This document shows, piece after piece, positions 1 to 9,769 of a stretch of DNA of 64,000 nt. The position numbers and the translations under genes were made by a program. Positions within the stretch are counted from its first letter, which is position 1. Each line of letters starts with the position of its first letter. This DNA is from Alloalcanivorax profundimaris (GTDB lineage: Bacteria; Pseudomonadota; Gammaproteobacteria; Pseudomonadales; Alcanivoracaceae): contig NZ_JABJWH010000001.1 in NCBI RefSeq assembly GCF_015265435.1, forward strand, positions 62,001 to 126,000, in the 5' to 3' direction. A model generated the notes under the pieces. The model made no database searches. It was not told the DNA's origin and saw nothing but the letters and a program-made list of their open reading frames with translations.

Positions 1-1
1 G

Positions 2-1840
2 ATGGATTTCAGCATCCTGCTGGCCGGCGTGCTGCGCAGCGCCGCCGGCGACCCGGACGCGCGCATCTTCACCCTGGCCTGGCTGTGCTTCATCGTCGGC
101 GCCGCCGCCATGTCGCTGAACAAGTATGGCGTGCTGCCGCGCACCGACCTCACCGAGAACCTGCTCCAGGTGGGCGTGTTCCTGGAGGTGATCCTGCTGT
201 CGCTGGCCCTGGCGCGGCGCATCAACCGGCTCAAGGAAGCCCACGCCCTGTCGGTGCGCGACAAGGCCATCGCCGAGATGGATGCCTTCAAGGCCGGCGC
301 CCGCAACCAGGCCAAGAGCGAATTCCTGGCCACCATGAGCCATGAGATCCGCACGCCGATGAACGGCATCATCGGCATGACCGATCTGCTGCGCCGCACC
401 GACCTGAACAGCCAGCAGGCCCAGTACGTGGACACCATTCACCAGTCCACCCAGTCCCTGGTGACGGTGATCAACGACATCCTCGATTACTCACGCATCG
501 AATCCGGCAAGCTGGAGCTGGAATACCAGGACGTGGACGTGGAACAGCTGATCGACGACTGCGTGCGGCTGTTCGCCCTGCGCGCCTCGGAAAGCGGCGT
601 GTCCCTGTACACCTACGTGGATTCCCGGGTGCCCCGGCGCATCCGCACCGATCCGATCCGCGTCAAGCAGATCCTCACCAACCTGCTCAGCAACGCCTAC
701 AAGTTCACCGACCGGGGCCAGGTGGCGCTGCACCTGGGCGTGCGCCAGCCCCCGGACGAGCAAGGCCACTGCGTGGTGATGCTGGAAGTGGTGGACACCG
801 GCATCGGCCTGGACGAGGCCCAGCAGCAGAACCTGTTCCAGGTGTTCGGCCAGAGCACCCGGGGCAGCCGCCACCGCCTGCAGGGCACCGGCCTGGGCCT
901 GACCATCTGCAAGCGGCTCACCGAGCTGCTCGGCGGCGAAATCGGCGTGTCCAGCTCCCTGGGCCGGGGCGCCACCTTCTGGGTCACCCTGCCCACCCTG
1001 TCCCGGGAACCGGCGCGGCCGGAAAAGGCCCTGGCCGGTCACCGGGTGATGATGATTGACAACGACGCTTCCCTGGCGCTCAGCCTGTCACAGCTGATGA
1101 CGCGCTGGGGCCTGACGGTGCAGGAATACGCGGACTGCGAGCAGGCCCTGGCGGGGCTGGACGCGGAGGAAGCGTCGGCGGATCTGCTGCTCGCCTCGGA
1201 GGCCAACCTGGCCCGCCGCGACGTGCTCACCACCATCCGCGAGCGGCTCGGCAACCCGCCGCTGCTGATTCTCCAGGCCACCGGCGCGGAAATCACCGGC
1301 GAACTGCCCGACGACATGCTGCTGGTGGAAACGCCGGTGTCGGCCCGGGCCCTCAAGCACAGCCTGGGCACCCAGCTGCGCGAACGGGAGGAAGCCGCCG
1401 CCGACCCGGTGGCGCCACCGGCCCGGGGCGGCCACCCCAGCCTGTCGCGGCTCAACGTGATGGTGGTGGAGGACAACGCGGTCAACCAGCTGGTGATCGA
1501 CAGCATCCTGCGCTCCATTGGCATCCAGGCCACCCTGCTCACCGACGGCGGCCAGGCGGTGCGGCGCATGGAAGCGACCCCGGGCAACTGGGACGTGATC
1601 TTCATGGACTGCGAGATGCCGGTGCTGGACGGCTACCAGGCCACCCGCGAGATCCGCCTGCTGGAAACCCGCCTGGACGTGGACCCGTGCTGGATCATTG
1701 CCCTGTCCGCCCACGCCACCGGCGATTATGTGCACAAGGCCCGGGACGCCGGCGTGGACGATTACCTGAGCAAGCCGGTGTCCCGCAATCAGGTGCTGGA
1801 GGCGCTGCAGCGCAACCGGGCGATGAGCGGCGCGGGCTGA
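2..1840 (+). CDS. hybrid sensor histidine kinase/response regulator (5' end outside window)
   Basis: Only the C-terminal 612 residues are present; the frame is open at the window edge, so the true start lies upstream. The first ~75 residues contain hydrophobic segments like the end of a 7TM-type sensor module and lead into a short coiled linker. The HisKA dimerisation domain carries the phospho-accepting His in [10 protein letters not shown] (about residue 114 of this fragment). The ATPase domain has the N-box (NLLSNAYKF), DTGIGL and GTGLGL. Two receiver-like domains follow. The first (about 340-455) lacks a clear acceptor Asp and looks degenerate; the second has VVEDN, the acceptor Asp in FMDCEMP (about 536) and the conserved Lys in YLSKP. 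It is a membrane phosphorelay kinase, possibly BarA-like, but no Hpt domain is visible. The signal is unknown. Confidence 0.9.
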   Translation: MDFSILLAGVLRSAAGDPDARIFTLAWLCFIVGAAAMSLNKYGVLPRTDLTENLLQVGVFLEVILLSLALARRINRLKEAHALSVRDKAIAEMDAFKAGARNQAKSEFLATMSHEIRTPMNGIIGMTDLLRRTDLNSQQAQYVDTIHQSTQSLVTVINDILDYSRIESGKLELEYQDVDVEQLIDDCVRLFALRASESGVSLYTYVDSRVPRRIRTDPIRVKQILTNLLSNAYKFTDRGQVALHLGVRQPPDEQGHCVVMLEVVDTGIGLDEAQQQNLFQVFGQSTRGSRHRLQGTGLGLTICKRLTELLGGEIGVSSSLGRGATFWVTLPTLSREPARPEKALAGHRVMMIDNDASLALSLSQLMTRWGLTVQEYADCEQALAGLDAEEASADLLLASEANLARRDVLTTIRERLGNPPLLILQATGAEITGELPDDMLLVETPVSARALKHSLGTQLREREEAAADPVAPPARGGHPSLSRLNVMVVEDNAVNQLVIDSILRSIGIQATLLTDGGQAVRRMEATPGNWDVIFMDCEMPVLDGYQATREIRLLETRLDVDPCWIIALSAHATGDYVHKARDAGVDDYLSKPVSRNQVLEALQRNRAMSGAG

Positions 1841-1844
1841 AGGG

Positions 1845-1908
1845 ATCGCGCCTGAAGCCGCTCCTACCCGGCAACCGGCAGCCACCGTAGGAGCGGCTTC
1901 AGCCGCGA
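1845..1908. repeat. REP-type palindrome
   Basis: Two inverted arms, CCTGAAGCCGCTCCTAC and GTAGGAGCGGCTTCAGCCGC, separated by ~19 nt, lie between the kinase gene and metG. This is the GGCTTCAGCC stem type that recurs elsewhere in the window. It could fold in the transcript and terminate or stabilise the upstream mRNA. Confidence 0.8.
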
Positions 1909-1986
1909 ACGGCCCGGGCAGTTTCAACAGCGCGTCGGGGCCAGTATCATAACGGCCCTGATTTCCCGTCGAAGATTGAAAGCCCC

Positions 1987-4011
1987 ATGAGCGAACAACC
2001 CCGCAAGATCCTGGTCACCAGTGCCCTGCCCTACGCCAACGGCCCGATTCACCTGGGCCACCTGCTGGAATACATCCAGACCGACATCTGGGTGCGCTTC
2101 CAGAAACTGCGCGGTCAGCGGTGCACCTATGTCTGCGCCGACGACGCCCACGGCACCGCCATCATGCTCAAGGCGGAAGAGAAAGGCATTTCCCCGGAAC
2201 AGCAGATCGCCGAGGTGAAAGCGGACCACGAACGGGACTTCGCCGATTTCCAGATCCGCTTCGACAACTACTACAGCACCCACAGCCCGGAGAACCGCCA
2301 GTTCTCCGAGATGATCTTCCAGCGCAACAAGGACGCCGGCTACATCGTCGAGAAGGAGATCACCCAGCTGTACGATCCGGAAAAGGGCATGTTCCTCTCC
2401 GACCGCTTCGTGCGCGGCACCTGCCCCAAGTGCAAGGCCCCGGACCAGTACGGCGACAACTGCGAGGTGTGCGGCGCCACCTATTCCCCCTCGGAGCTGA
2501 TCGAGCCCTACTCCGCGGTGAGCGGCGCCACCCCGGTGGAAAAGCAGACCACCCAGCTGTTCTTCGACCTGCCCCAGTTCGAGCCCATGCTGCGCGAGTG
2601 GACCCGCTCCGGCTCCCTGCAGGAAGGCGTGGCCAACAAGCTGCAGGAATGGATCGAGGAACTGCACCCCTGGGACATCTCCCGGGAAGCGCCCTACTTC
2701 GGCTTCGAGATCCCCGGCTACCCGGGCAAGTACTTCTACGTCTGGCTGGACGCGCCGATCGGCTACATGGCCAGCTTCAAGAACCTGTGCGAGCGCGAAG
2801 GCTGGGACTTCGACGACTACTGGAAAGCGGATTCCGATGCCGAGCTGTACCACTTCATCGGCAAGGACATCATCAACTTCCACGGCCTGTTCTGGCCGGC
2901 CATGCTGGAAGGCGCCGGGCTGCGCAAGCCCACCGCCATCTACAGCCACGGCTTCGTCACCGTCAACGGCGCCAAGATGTCCAAGTCCCGGGGCACCTTC
3001 ATCATGGCCCGCACCTACCTGGATCATCTGGACCCGGAATACCTGCGCTATTACTTCGCCGCCAAGCTCAACAGCCGGGTGGACGATTTCGACCTCAACC
3101 TGGAAGACTTCGCCCAGCGGGTGAACACCGACCTGGTGGGCAAGGTGGTGAACATCGCCAGCCGCACCGGCAACTTCGTCAAGAAATTCGGCGGCGTGCT
3201 CGCCGCCCAGCCGGACAACCCGCTGCTGGTGCGCGAGGCCCAGGAAGCGGCGCCGCGCATCGCCGCCTTCTACGAACAGCGTGAGTTCGGCAAGGCGATG
3301 CGCGAGATCATGGCCCTGGCCGACCACGCCAACGGCTACATCGCCGACAAGGCCCCCTGGTCCCTGGCCAAGGAAGACGGCAAGGACCGCGAGGTGCTGG
3401 AGATCTGCACCACCGCCCTGAACGTGTTCCGCCTGCTGACGCTCTACCTGAAGCCGGTGCTGCCGGGCCTGGCGGAGCGCGCCGAGGCGTTCCTCGACAT
3501 CGAACCGATGACCTGGGGGGACGCCGACCAATTGCTCCTGGAACACCCGATCAACAAGTTCAAGCCGCTCATGGCGCGGGTCGACATGGCCCACATCGAG
3601 GCCATGCTGGCGGACTCCCGGGACACCAACCCGGCGGCCCCGGCCGACAATGGCGCCGACAAGAAGAAGGACGCCGAGGACGACACCATCACCATCGACG
3701 ACTTCCTCAAGGTGAAGCTGCGCGCCGCCCGGGTCACCAAGGCGCAACACGTGGAGGGCGCCGACAAGCTGCTGCAACTGACCCTGGACGTGGGCGAGCT
3801 GGGCGAGCGCAACGTGTTCGCCGGCATCAAGGCCAAATACGCCCCGGAAGATCTGGAAGGCCGGCTGGTGGTGCTGGTCGCCAACCTGGCGCCGCGCAAG
3901 ATGAAGTTCGGCGTCTCCGAGGGCATGGTGCTGGCCGCCGGCCCCGGCGGCGAGGACATCTTCATCCTCTCCCCGGACAGCGGCGCCGAGCCGGGCATGG
4001 AAGTCCGCTAG
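1987..4011 (+). CDS. metG: methionyl-tRNA synthetase
   Basis: This cytosolic class I synthetase charges tRNA-Met. The 674-residue protein has the HIGH-type motif HLGH at residues 22-25, the KMSKS loop at 330-334, and a four-Cys zinc knuckle in the connective domain (CPKC at 146-149, CEVC at 159-162). An anticodon-binding helical domain follows. The C-terminal ~105 residues (from [10 protein letters not shown]) form a Trbp111-type OB-fold tRNA-binding and dimerisation domain, as in the long E. coli form. The ATG at 1987 gives the conserved N-terminus ([18 protein letters not shown]). The gene stands alone, with a REP upstream and a strong hairpin just after the stop. Confidence 0.98.
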   Translation: MSEQPRKILVTSALPYANGPIHLGHLLEYIQTDIWVRFQKLRGQRCTYVCADDAHGTAIMLKAEEKGISPEQQIAEVKADHERDFADFQIRFDNYYSTHSPENRQFSEMIFQRNKDAGYIVEKEITQLYDPEKGMFLSDRFVRGTCPKCKAPDQYGDNCEVCGATYSPSELIEPYSAVSGATPVEKQTTQLFFDLPQFEPMLREWTRSGSLQEGVANKLQEWIEELHPWDISREAPYFGFEIPGYPGKYFYVWLDAPIGYMASFKNLCEREGWDFDDYWKADSDAELYHFIGKDIINFHGLFWPAMLEGAGLRKPTAIYSHGFVTVNGAKMSKSRGTFIMARTYLDHLDPEYLRYYFAAKLNSRVDDFDLNLEDFAQRVNTDLVGKVVNIASRTGNFVKKFGGVLAAQPDNPLLVREAQEAAPRIAAFYEQREFGKAMREIMALADHANGYIADKAPWSLAKEDGKDREVLEICTTALNVFRLLTLYLKPVLPGLAERAEAFLDIEPMTWGDADQLLLEHPINKFKPLMARVDMAHIEAMLADSRDTNPAAPADNGADKKKDAEDDTITIDDFLKVKLRAARVTKAQHVEGADKLLQLTLDVGELGERNVFAGIKAKYAPEDLEGRLVVLVANLAPRKMKFGVSEGMVLAAGPGGEDIFILSPDSGAEPGMEVR

Positions 4012-4021
4012 CGCCCATCCA

Positions 4022-4056
4022 CGCGCTAGGAGCGCCGCCCGGCCGCTCCTAGCGCG
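4022..4056. terminator. perfect 13-bp hairpin after metG
   Basis: CGCGCTAGGAGCG and CGCTCCTAGCGCG are exact inverted arms with a 9-nt loop, between the convergent ends of metG and the nucleotidyltransferase gene. There is no U-tract, so intrinsic termination is possible but not certain. The TAGGAGCG core resembles the REP arms, so it may be a diverged REP. Confidence 0.5.
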
Positions 4057-4060
4057 ATAT

Positions 4061-4666
4061 TCAACCTACGGAGCCGCGCGGGGAAAGCGCTTTGTCGATA
4101 AGCCCTTTCACCCGCTCCCGCAGGTCTTGTCCCTCAAGCGGGGTGTAAAGCCGGTTATGGTAATCACTGATTTTGTCGGCCAGTGCCAACAACTCATCCC
4201 GCTCCACCGGATAAACGGACAAGGCTTCGCGGACAAAATCCAGATCGTTACGCATGACGCCGCCATCATTGGCCGCCGCGGCCAGCTTTGAAATGATCAA
4301 ATCCGGCACGGAAGGCAGAACGGCGGTATAGGTCCGGGTGCCGTCCGATGAGGGCGTACTGCGGCGCACCTGGCGATCCTCCCAGTCTTGCGGCAGAACC
4401 GCTGTTGTTTCCGAGACAGGATCAATGTAGTAACCATGGGTCTCATGGAAGGGGCTTCCATAGCCTTGGATGTCGAGCAGCTCCGTTGCTTCTTCATCGT
4501 GCGAGAAATACATATCCACCTCCACCGACATTAAAGCGCCGTGGGGAGGTTGAATATCACCCGGAAGCTGAGCGACCAGTGCCTGCGAACCGATGATGAC
4601 CACCTCGCTTTTGCCAACCGCCTCGCACGCGGCACGGACCAGATGGGCGACTTTCTCCGGAGTCAT
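4061..4666 (-). CDS. DUF6036-like nucleotidyltransferase, putative toxin-type protein
   Basis: A 201-residue protein beginning MTPEKVAHLV. The segment VVIIGSQALVAQL resembles the G[GS] motif of small nucleotidyltransferases, and VEVDMYF could supply the acidic metal-binding residues. A later conserved-looking stretch (VLPSVPDLIISKLAAANDGG class) matches my memory of DUF6036 proteins; no search was run. The ATG at 4666 overlaps the upstream stop as ATGA, which fixes the start and indicates translational coupling. Base composition is clearly less GC-rich than its neighbours. Its last codons lie within a 19-bp sequence repeated on the far side of the gene pair. It may be half of a toxin-antitoxin module, but that is inference. 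Confidence 0.7.
   Translation of the reverse strand: MTPEKVAHLVRAACEAVGKSEVVIIGSQALVAQLPGDIQPPHGALMSVEVDMYFSHDEEATELLDIQGYGSPFHETHGYYIDPVSETTAVLPQDWEDRQVRRSTPSSDGTRTYTAVLPSVPDLIISKLAAAANDGGVMRNDLDFVREALSVYPVERDELLALADKISDYHNRLYTPLEGQDLRERVKGLIDKALSPRGSVG
4064..4082. repeat. direct repeat, left copy (19 bp)
   Basis: ACCTACGGAGCCGCGCGGG occurs here, at the 3' end of the nucleotidyltransferase gene, and again without mismatch at 5062-5080. The two copies bracket the two-gene cassette, about 1 kb apart. Confidence 0.85.
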
Positions 4667-4992
4667 GCCCGCATCACCTGGCTTGAACGCCGCCCTGGGC
4701 GCCGAGCCCTGGCGAAGACGAGCGGGCTGGCGATCAGCATGCCGCGCTGATGAGGGGTGCGTGGCGTCATGAACGCCCGCATGGCCGGCAGATCCCGTCG
4801 CGATAGCAGCCTCCGCCATTCTTCATACCAATACAGCGCGCCAGTGTCCTTTTCTTGCCGGGCAAGCGCCTCCCACTGGCCGACCAGGACGAGCAAGTCG
4901 TCCATCACCTCTGGATGCTCGTCGACAATAACCAATGCCTCGGCGTAGGCTTGGAGCCGTTTCCGGTCCGTTTTTATCCGCAGATCGTCCAT
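4663..4992 (-). CDS. small hypothetical protein coupled to the nucleotidyltransferase
   Basis: A 109-residue soluble protein (MDDLRIKTDRKRLQAYAEAL...), largely helical in appearance, with an arginine-rich C-terminus. I do not recognise its family, and no signal peptide, membrane segment or obvious helix-turn-helix is visible. It lies directly upstream of the nucleotidyltransferase gene and shares an ATGA overlap with it, so the two form an operon. By analogy with two-gene nucleotidyltransferase modules it could be the antitoxin partner; nothing in the sequence proves this. Confidence 0.6.
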   Translation of the reverse strand: MDDLRIKTDRKRLQAYAEALVIVDEHPEVMDDLLVLVGQWEALARQEKDTGALYWYEEWRRLLSRRDLPAMRAFMTPRTPHQRGMLIASPLVFARARRPGRRSSQVMRA

Positions 4993-5061
4993 AGGGTCAC
5001 CCAGTCAATCCAGCCAGCCCCAAAAGACTAACAAAAAAGCAGCCACCACACCGCCTTCGCC

Positions 5062-5080
5062 ACCTACGGAGCCGCGCGGG
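5062..5080. repeat. direct repeat, right copy (19 bp)
   Basis: Exact second copy of ACCTACGGAGCCGCGCGGG, in the intergenic region upstream of the cassette's first gene. Recombination between the copies would remove both cassette genes and leave one repeat. Confidence 0.85.
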
Positions 5081-5166
5081 AAGCTACCTCGTAGCGTCTC
5101 GTCGTGGCCCGGATGGAGAGTCCGGCTCCCCGACTGTCTGAAGCGCGCATAAAAAAAAGCGGCCAT

Positions 5167-5190
5167 AAAAAAAGCGGCCCGGGGGCCGCT
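5167..5190 (-). terminator. Rho-independent terminator of the Spy-like gene
   Basis: On the minus strand the sequence reads AGCGGCCCCCGGGCCGCT followed by seven T residues, shortly after the stop at 5218. A second shorter GC stem with a long T-tract lies just beyond it. Confidence 0.85.
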
Positions 5191-5217
5191 CCTTTGGTCA
5201 GCGTGTCAGCGCCGGGC

Positions 5218-5673
5218 TTACTGCTGCTGGCCCTGCTGCTGTTGCTGCATTTGCTGCTGCATCTGGCGCATCTGCTCACGCTGTTGGCGGGCCCGCTCTT
5301 CCAGGGTGGCACGCTGTTCCTCGGTGAGGGTGTCCTGGATGCGCGCCTGGAGCAGCACGGTCTCGGCGGCGATATCGCCGGTCACTTCGCCCAGCTCCTC
5401 CGCCTGATCACGGATGTCGCCTTCGTCGTAGTCGGGACCGATCTGTTCGCTCAGGGACTGCTGCAGCTCCTGGGCTTCCATGCGCATGTTGTTGATCTTG
5501 CCCTCGGAGTCCTGCATGAAGTCACGCATCTCCGATTTCTGATCGTCGCTCAGCCCCACGATCTGGTCGAGCTGATCAACGCGGTCCGCCTGGGACGGCG
5601 CCTGCTGGGCGTGGACCACGCCACCCAGACCCAATGCCAGCAGCGTGATGCTCAGTCGCTTAACGATCGCCAT
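5218..5673 (-). CDS. Spy/CpxP-like periplasmic protein
   Basis: A protein of about 151 residues with a clear signal peptide (MAIVKRLSITLLALGLGG, cleavage near VHAQ). The mature part is helical and charged, with an LTEEQR segment near the C-terminus like the LTxxQ repeats of Spy/CpxP chaperones, and it ends in a Gln/Met-rich tail. Such proteins act as ATP-independent periplasmic chaperones or envelope-stress modulators; that role is family inference. The second ATG (5673) is chosen because GGAG lies six bases upstream; an ATG four codons earlier (5685) lacks a Shine-Dalgarno sequence. A strong terminator follows the gene. Confidence 0.75.
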   Translation of the reverse strand: MAIVKRLSITLLALGLGGVVHAQQAPSQADRVDQLDQIVGLSDDQKSEMRDFMQDSEGKINNMRMEAQELQQSLSEQIGPDYDEGDIRDQAEELGEVTGDIAAETVLLQARIQDTLTEEQRATLEERARQQREQMRQMQQQMQQQQQGQQQ

Positions 5674-5901
5674 AGTGTTCTCCATTCAGTCTTTACAGGA
5701 TCCGTGATCCGCGAGAGGACCACCCTACCGGATCAGGCAACGTTTCTTCACCCCCGTTCCCGGGGGTTTTTCCCCAGGGCGGCGGCGCGAAGCACCCGCT
5801 TACCCGTGCGCCCCAGTCATGGCGCGGTGTCGCGGGGGTCACTCGGAAACGGAAAATTTTGCTAAACTCGCGCCCTCGGAAGCCCAAGAACGACGCCACC
5901 C

Positions 5902-6486
5902 ATGACCGAATACCTGTTGATCCTGATCAGCGCGGTGCTGGTGAACAATTTCGTGCTGGTCCAGTTCCTGGGCCTGTGCCCCTTCATGGGCGTCTCCAAC
6001 AAGGTGGAAACGGCCATGGGGATGTCCCTGGCCACCACCTTCGTGCTCACCCTCTCCTCGGTGCTGTCCTACCTGACCTGGGCCTACATCCTGGTGCCCT
6101 TCGAGCTGGAATACCTGCGCACCATCAGTTTCATCCTGGTGATCGCGGTGGCGGTGCAGTTCACCGAGATGTTCGTCAAGAAGGCCAGCCCACTGCTGTA
6201 CCGGGTGCTGGGCGTGTTCCTGCCGCTGATCACCTCCAACTGCGCGGTGCTGGGCGTGGCGCTGCTCAACGTGCGCCAGGCGGACGCCACCTTCATGAGC
6301 TCGCTGACCTACGGGCTGGGCGCCGCCCTGGGCTTCTCCCTGGTGCTGGTGCTGTTCGCCGCCCTGCGCGAACGCATCGCCGTGGCCGACGTGCCCGAGG
6401 CGTTTCGCGGGCCGAGCATCGGCCTGATCACCGCCGGGCTCATGTCCCTGGCGTTCATGGGCTTCTCCGGGCTGATCAAGTTATGA
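5902..6486 (+). CDS. rsxA: electron transport complex subunit RsxA
   Basis: Inner-membrane subunit of the Rsx/Rnf complex, which moves electrons between ferredoxin- or NADH-type carriers while translocating ions, and in enterobacteria keeps SoxR reduced. The 194-residue, six-helix protein begins [19 protein letters not shown] and has the conserved [11 protein letters not shown] loop with the membrane [2Fe-2S]-type cysteine; a matching Cys sits in [12 protein letters not shown]. It is the first gene of a complete rsxABCDGE operon whose members overlap or abut throughout. Confidence 0.97.
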   Translation: MTEYLLILISAVLVNNFVLVQFLGLCPFMGVSNKVETAMGMSLATTFVLTLSSVLSYLTWAYILVPFELEYLRTISFILVIAVAVQFTEMFVKKASPLLYRVLGVFLPLITSNCAVLGVALLNVRQADATFMSSLTYGLGAALGFSLVLVLFAALRERIAVADVPEAFRGPSIGLITAGLMSLAFMGFSGLIKL

Positions 6487-7067
6487 CCACGGTGCTGATC
6501 GCGATCGCCGCCCTGCTGGCCCTGGCCGCCGTGTTCGGTGCCGCCCTGGGCTTCGCCTCGGAGAAGTTCAAGGTGGAAGGCGACCCGATCGTCGACCAGA
6601 TCGACGGCCTGCTGCCGCAGACCCAGTGCGGGCAGTGCGGCCATCCGGGCTGCCGCCCCTACGCCGAGGCCATCGCCGAGGGCGAGGAGCACAACCGCTG
6701 CCCGCCCGGCGGCGAGGCCACCGTGGAAGCCCTGGCCGACTTGCTCGGCCGCGAGGTGCTGCCCCTGGACGACGACGGCGCCGAGGACGCCGGCGAGGAT
6801 CGGGTGGCCTTTATCCGCGAGGACGAATGCATCGGCTGCACCAAGTGCATCCAGGCCTGCCCGGTGGACGCCATCGTCGGCGCCGCCAAACAGATGCACA
6901 CCGTGATCGCCGACGAATGCACCGGCTGCGATCTGTGCGTGGAGCCGTGCCCGGTGGACTGCATCGACATGCTGCCCCGGGAAACCACCCTGGCCACCTG
7001 GAGCTGGGATCGCCCCGCCGGCATCGGCCGGCGGCCGGAAAACCGTATCGACGTGGTCAACCTGTGA
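6483..7067 (+). CDS. rsxB: electron transport complex subunit RsxB
   Basis: A 194-residue ferredoxin-type subunit with an N-terminal membrane anchor. An Fe-S domain follows (CGQCGHPGC, then a Cys in NRCPPGG), then two [4Fe-4S] motifs, [12 protein letters not shown] and [12 protein letters not shown]. It relays electrons between RsxC and the membrane subunits. The ATG overlaps the rsxA stop as ATGA. Confidence 0.97.
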   Translation: MTTVLIAIAALLALAAVFGAALGFASEKFKVEGDPIVDQIDGLLPQTQCGQCGHPGCRPYAEAIAEGEEHNRCPPGGEATVEALADLLGREVLPLDDDGAEDAGEDRVAFIREDECIGCTKCIQACPVDAIVGAAKQMHTVIADECTGCDLCVEPCPVDCIDMLPRETTLATWSWDRPAGIGRRPENRIDVVNL

Positions 7068-9769
7068 TGCTCGGTCTGTTCCGCAAAGCCCGCCAACCCA
7101 CCCTGGTGTTCGACTTCCCCGGCGGCGTCCACCCCCCGGAGCACAAGGACCGCTCCAACGGCACCCCGATCCAGCCCGGCCCGCTGCCCGCGCAGCTGGT
7201 GCTGCCGCTGAACATGCACCTGGGCGCGCCGGCCAAACCCTGCGTGGGCGCGGGCGACCGGGTGCTCAAGGGCGAGAAGATCGCCGAGCCGGTGGGCGCG
7301 GTGAGCGCCGCCCTGCACGCCCCCACCTCCGGCACCGTGGTGGCCATCGGCCCGCGGCCGATCCAGCATCCCTCCGGGCTGGACGCCCTCTGCATCGTCA
7401 TCGAACCGGACGGCGAGGAGCGCTGGGTCGAGCGCCGGCCGGTGGCGGACCCGGCGGCCCTGGGCCCGGACGGTCTGGTGGCGCTGCTGCGCGACGCCGG
7501 CGTGGCCGGCCTGGGCGGCGCCGGCTTCCCCACCGCCGTGAAGGTGACCCTGGGCGACCACCAGCGGGTGGCGCAGCTGATCATCAACGCGGTGGAGTGC
7601 GAGCCCTACATCACCGCCGACGACCGCCTGATGCGCGAACGCGCCGACGAGATCGTCGCCGGCATCCGCCTGCTGCAGTACCTGCTCAATCCCCAGGACA
7701 CCCTGATCGGCATCGAGGACAACAAGCCGGAGGCCATCGCCGCCATCCGGAGCGCCTGCGCCGGCTCCGACATCCAGGTGCGGGTGGTGCCCACCAAATA
7801 CCCCTCCGGCGGCGAGAAACAGCTGATCCAGCTGCTCACCGGCAAGGAGGTGCCCAGCGGCGCGATCCCCGCCCAATGCGGCGTGGTGTGCCAGAACGTG
7901 GGCACCGCCTGGGCGATCAAACGGGCCGTCCACGATGGCGAGCCGTTGATCCGCCGCGTCACCACGGTCACCGGCGACGCCGTGGCCCGCCCCGGCAACT
8001 ACGAGACCCTGCTCGGCACCCCGGTACGCGACCTGCTGCGCCACGCCGGCGTGGACGGCGAACGCCTGGGCCGGCTGGTGATGGGCGGCCCGATGATGGG
8101 CTTCACCCTGCACGACCCGGCGGTGCCCGTGGTCAAAACCAGCAACTGCCTGATCGCCGCCACCGCCGAGGAGCTCCCGGAACCGCCGCCGGAGCAGGCC
8201 TGCATCCGCTGTGGCGCCTGCGCGGAGAGCTGCCCGGCCAGCCTGCTGCCCCAGCAGCTGTACTGGTACGCCAAGAGCGACGACTTCGAGCGCGCCCAAC
8301 GGCACGACCTGATGGACTGCATCGAGTGCGGCGCCTGCGCCTATGTGTGCCCCAGCCACATCCCGCTGGTGCAGTACTACCGCTATGCCAAGGGCGAAAT
8401 CCGCCACCAGGCCGCCGAACAGCTCAAGGCGGACCGCGCCCGGGAGCGCTTCGAGGCCCGCCAGGCGCGCCTGGAGAAGGAACGGGAAGAGAAGGAAGCC
8501 CGCCGCCGGGCGCGCCTGGAGGCCAACCGCCAGAAGCAGGCCGCCGCCCAGGCCCCGGCCGGCGACGACAACCGCCTGGCGGATCTCAAGAAAGCGGTGG
8601 GCAAGGCCTCCAGCACCTACAAGGCGGCGGTCAAAGCCGCCAAGACCGCCGAGGCCCAGGAAGCGGACAACGCCGCCGAGCTGCGCGCCCGGGCCGACCA
8701 GCTCAAGGCCGAGGCGGACCGCCTCAAGGCGGAGCTGCGCGACGCCAAGGCCGGCGCCCCCGCCGCCGCGCCCACCGCCGATCCGCTCGCCGACCTGAAG
8801 AAAGCGGTGACCGAGGCGTCCAGCGCCTATAAAGCGGCGGTCCGGGACGCCAAGGCGGCGGAAGCGGAAGAAGCCGGGGACGCCGCCGAACGGCGCGCCG
8901 AGGCGGACCGCCTGAAAGCGGAAGCGGACCGCCTCAAGGCGGAACTGCGCGAGGCCAAGGCCAACGCCCCCGCCGCCGGCGCCCCGGCAGCGGCGCCCAC
9001 GGATCAGCTGGCCGACCTGAAGAAGGCCGTGGGCGAGGCCTCCAGTGCCTATAAGGTGGCGGTGAAGGCGGCCAAGGCCGCCGAGGCGGAGGGTACCGAC
9101 AACGCCCACGAGCTGCGCGCCAAGGCGGACACCCTCAAAGCGGAAGCGGACCGCCTCAAGGCGGAGCTGCGCGACGCCAAGGCCGCCAACCCCGGCGCGG
9201 CGGTGAAACCCGCACCGGCTCCCGCCGGCAAGACACCGGACGGCACCCCGGCCGCCACTCCGGCCACCGAGGAAGCCTCCCCCACGCCGCCCACCGCCGA
9301 CCCGGAAGCCGCCGCCAAGCGCCAGAAACGCCTCAAGGCCCTGAAGACCGCCTACAACATGGCCCACAAGCAGTACAAGGAAGCCCATGCCGCCCTGGAG
9401 CGGGCCGAGCGCGACGCCGGCGACGACGACCAGGAACGGCTGGACGCCCTGGCCGCCAAGGTGGACAAGCTCAAGGCCAAGGCCAACCACTGCCGCGACG
9501 CCCTCAACGCCCTGGTGGAAGAAGCCAAGGCGGACATCCGTGCCCACACCGGCAAGAATCTGAAGACCCTCAAACTGGAGGCGGCCCGGGCGGAAAGCGC
9601 CCTGCGCCAGAAGGCCGACGAACTGGCCCGGCTGCGGGACACCGCCGACGCCGACACCCTGGAGACCCTGGACGCGGAGGTGCGCGCCCTGGATGAGGAA
9701 GCCCAGGTGGCGCGCCGTGCCCTGAAACAGGCGGTGGAGGAACAGGGGCTGGTGGAGGACGACCAATGA
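7067..9769 (+). CDS. rsxC: electron transport complex subunit RsxC with long repetitive tail
   Basis: A 900-residue peripheral NADH/FMN-binding subunit. The N-terminal region has the RnfC barrel-sandwich and NADH/FMN-binding signatures (GLGGAGFPTAVK; NAVECEPYITAD) and two [4Fe-4S] motifs, CIRCGACAESCP (from about residue 379) and CIECGACAYVCP (from about 418). From about residue 505 the protein becomes Ala/Lys/Glu-rich, with three tandem repeats of ~70-74 residues (each starting DLKKAV..ASS.YK and ending in a KAEADRLKAELR coiled coil), separated by Ala/Pro linkers. A further coiled-coil domain follows. The start at 7067 overlaps the rsxB stop by one base (TGATG). The extended tail is a known feature of gammaproteobacterial RsxC, variable in length. 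Confidence 0.96.
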   Translation: MLGLFRKARQPTLVFDFPGGVHPPEHKDRSNGTPIQPGPLPAQLVLPLNMHLGAPAKPCVGAGDRVLKGEKIAEPVGAVSAALHAPTSGTVVAIGPRPIQHPSGLDALCIVIEPDGEERWVERRPVADPAALGPDGLVALLRDAGVAGLGGAGFPTAVKVTLGDHQRVAQLIINAVECEPYITADDRLMRERADEIVAGIRLLQYLLNPQDTLIGIEDNKPEAIAAIRSACAGSDIQVRVVPTKYPSGGEKQLIQLLTGKEVPSGAIPAQCGVVCQNVGTAWAIKRAVHDGEPLIRRVTTVTGDAVARPGNYETLLGTPVRDLLRHAGVDGERLGRLVMGGPMMGFTLHDPAVPVVKTSNCLIAATAEELPEPPPEQACIRCGACAESCPASLLPQQLYWYAKSDDFERAQRHDLMDCIECGACAYVCPSHIPLVQYYRYAKGEIRHQAAEQLKADRARERFEARQARLEKEREEKEARRRARLEANRQKQAAAQAPAGDDNRLADLKKAVGKASSTYKAAVKAAKTAEAQEADNAAELRARADQLKAEADRLKAELRDAKAGAPAAAPTADPLADLKKAVTEASSAYKAAVRDAKAAEAEEAGDAAERRAEADRLKAEADRLKAELREAKANAPAAGAPAAAPTDQLADLKKAVGEASSAYKVAVKAAKAAEAEGTDNAHELRAKADTLKAEADRLKAELRDAKAANPGAAVKPAPAPAGKTPDGTPAATPATEEASPTPPTADPEAAAKRQKRLKALKTAYNMAHKQYKEAHAALERAERDAGDDDQERLDALAAKVDKLKAKANHCRDALNALVEEAKADIRAHTGKNLKTLKLEAARAESALRQKADELARLRDTADADTLETLDAEVRALDEEAQVARRALKQAVEEQGLVEDDQ

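Noticed and set aside
1924-3777. Long open frame on the minus strand opposite metG
   Set aside because: Translation is rich in His, Gly and Val with no family motif; it mirrors the codon bias of metG in GC-rich DNA.
5750-5772. Intrinsic terminator (ACCCCCG/CGGGGGT stem with T-tract) on the plus strand
   Set aside because: No plus-strand gene precedes it; it lies upstream of both flanking genes, so a terminator role is not supported.
6659-9766. Minus-strand open frame of over 1000 codons opposite rsxB/rsxC
   Set aside because: Composition is a shadow of the rsxC repeats; no start signal and no recognisable domain.
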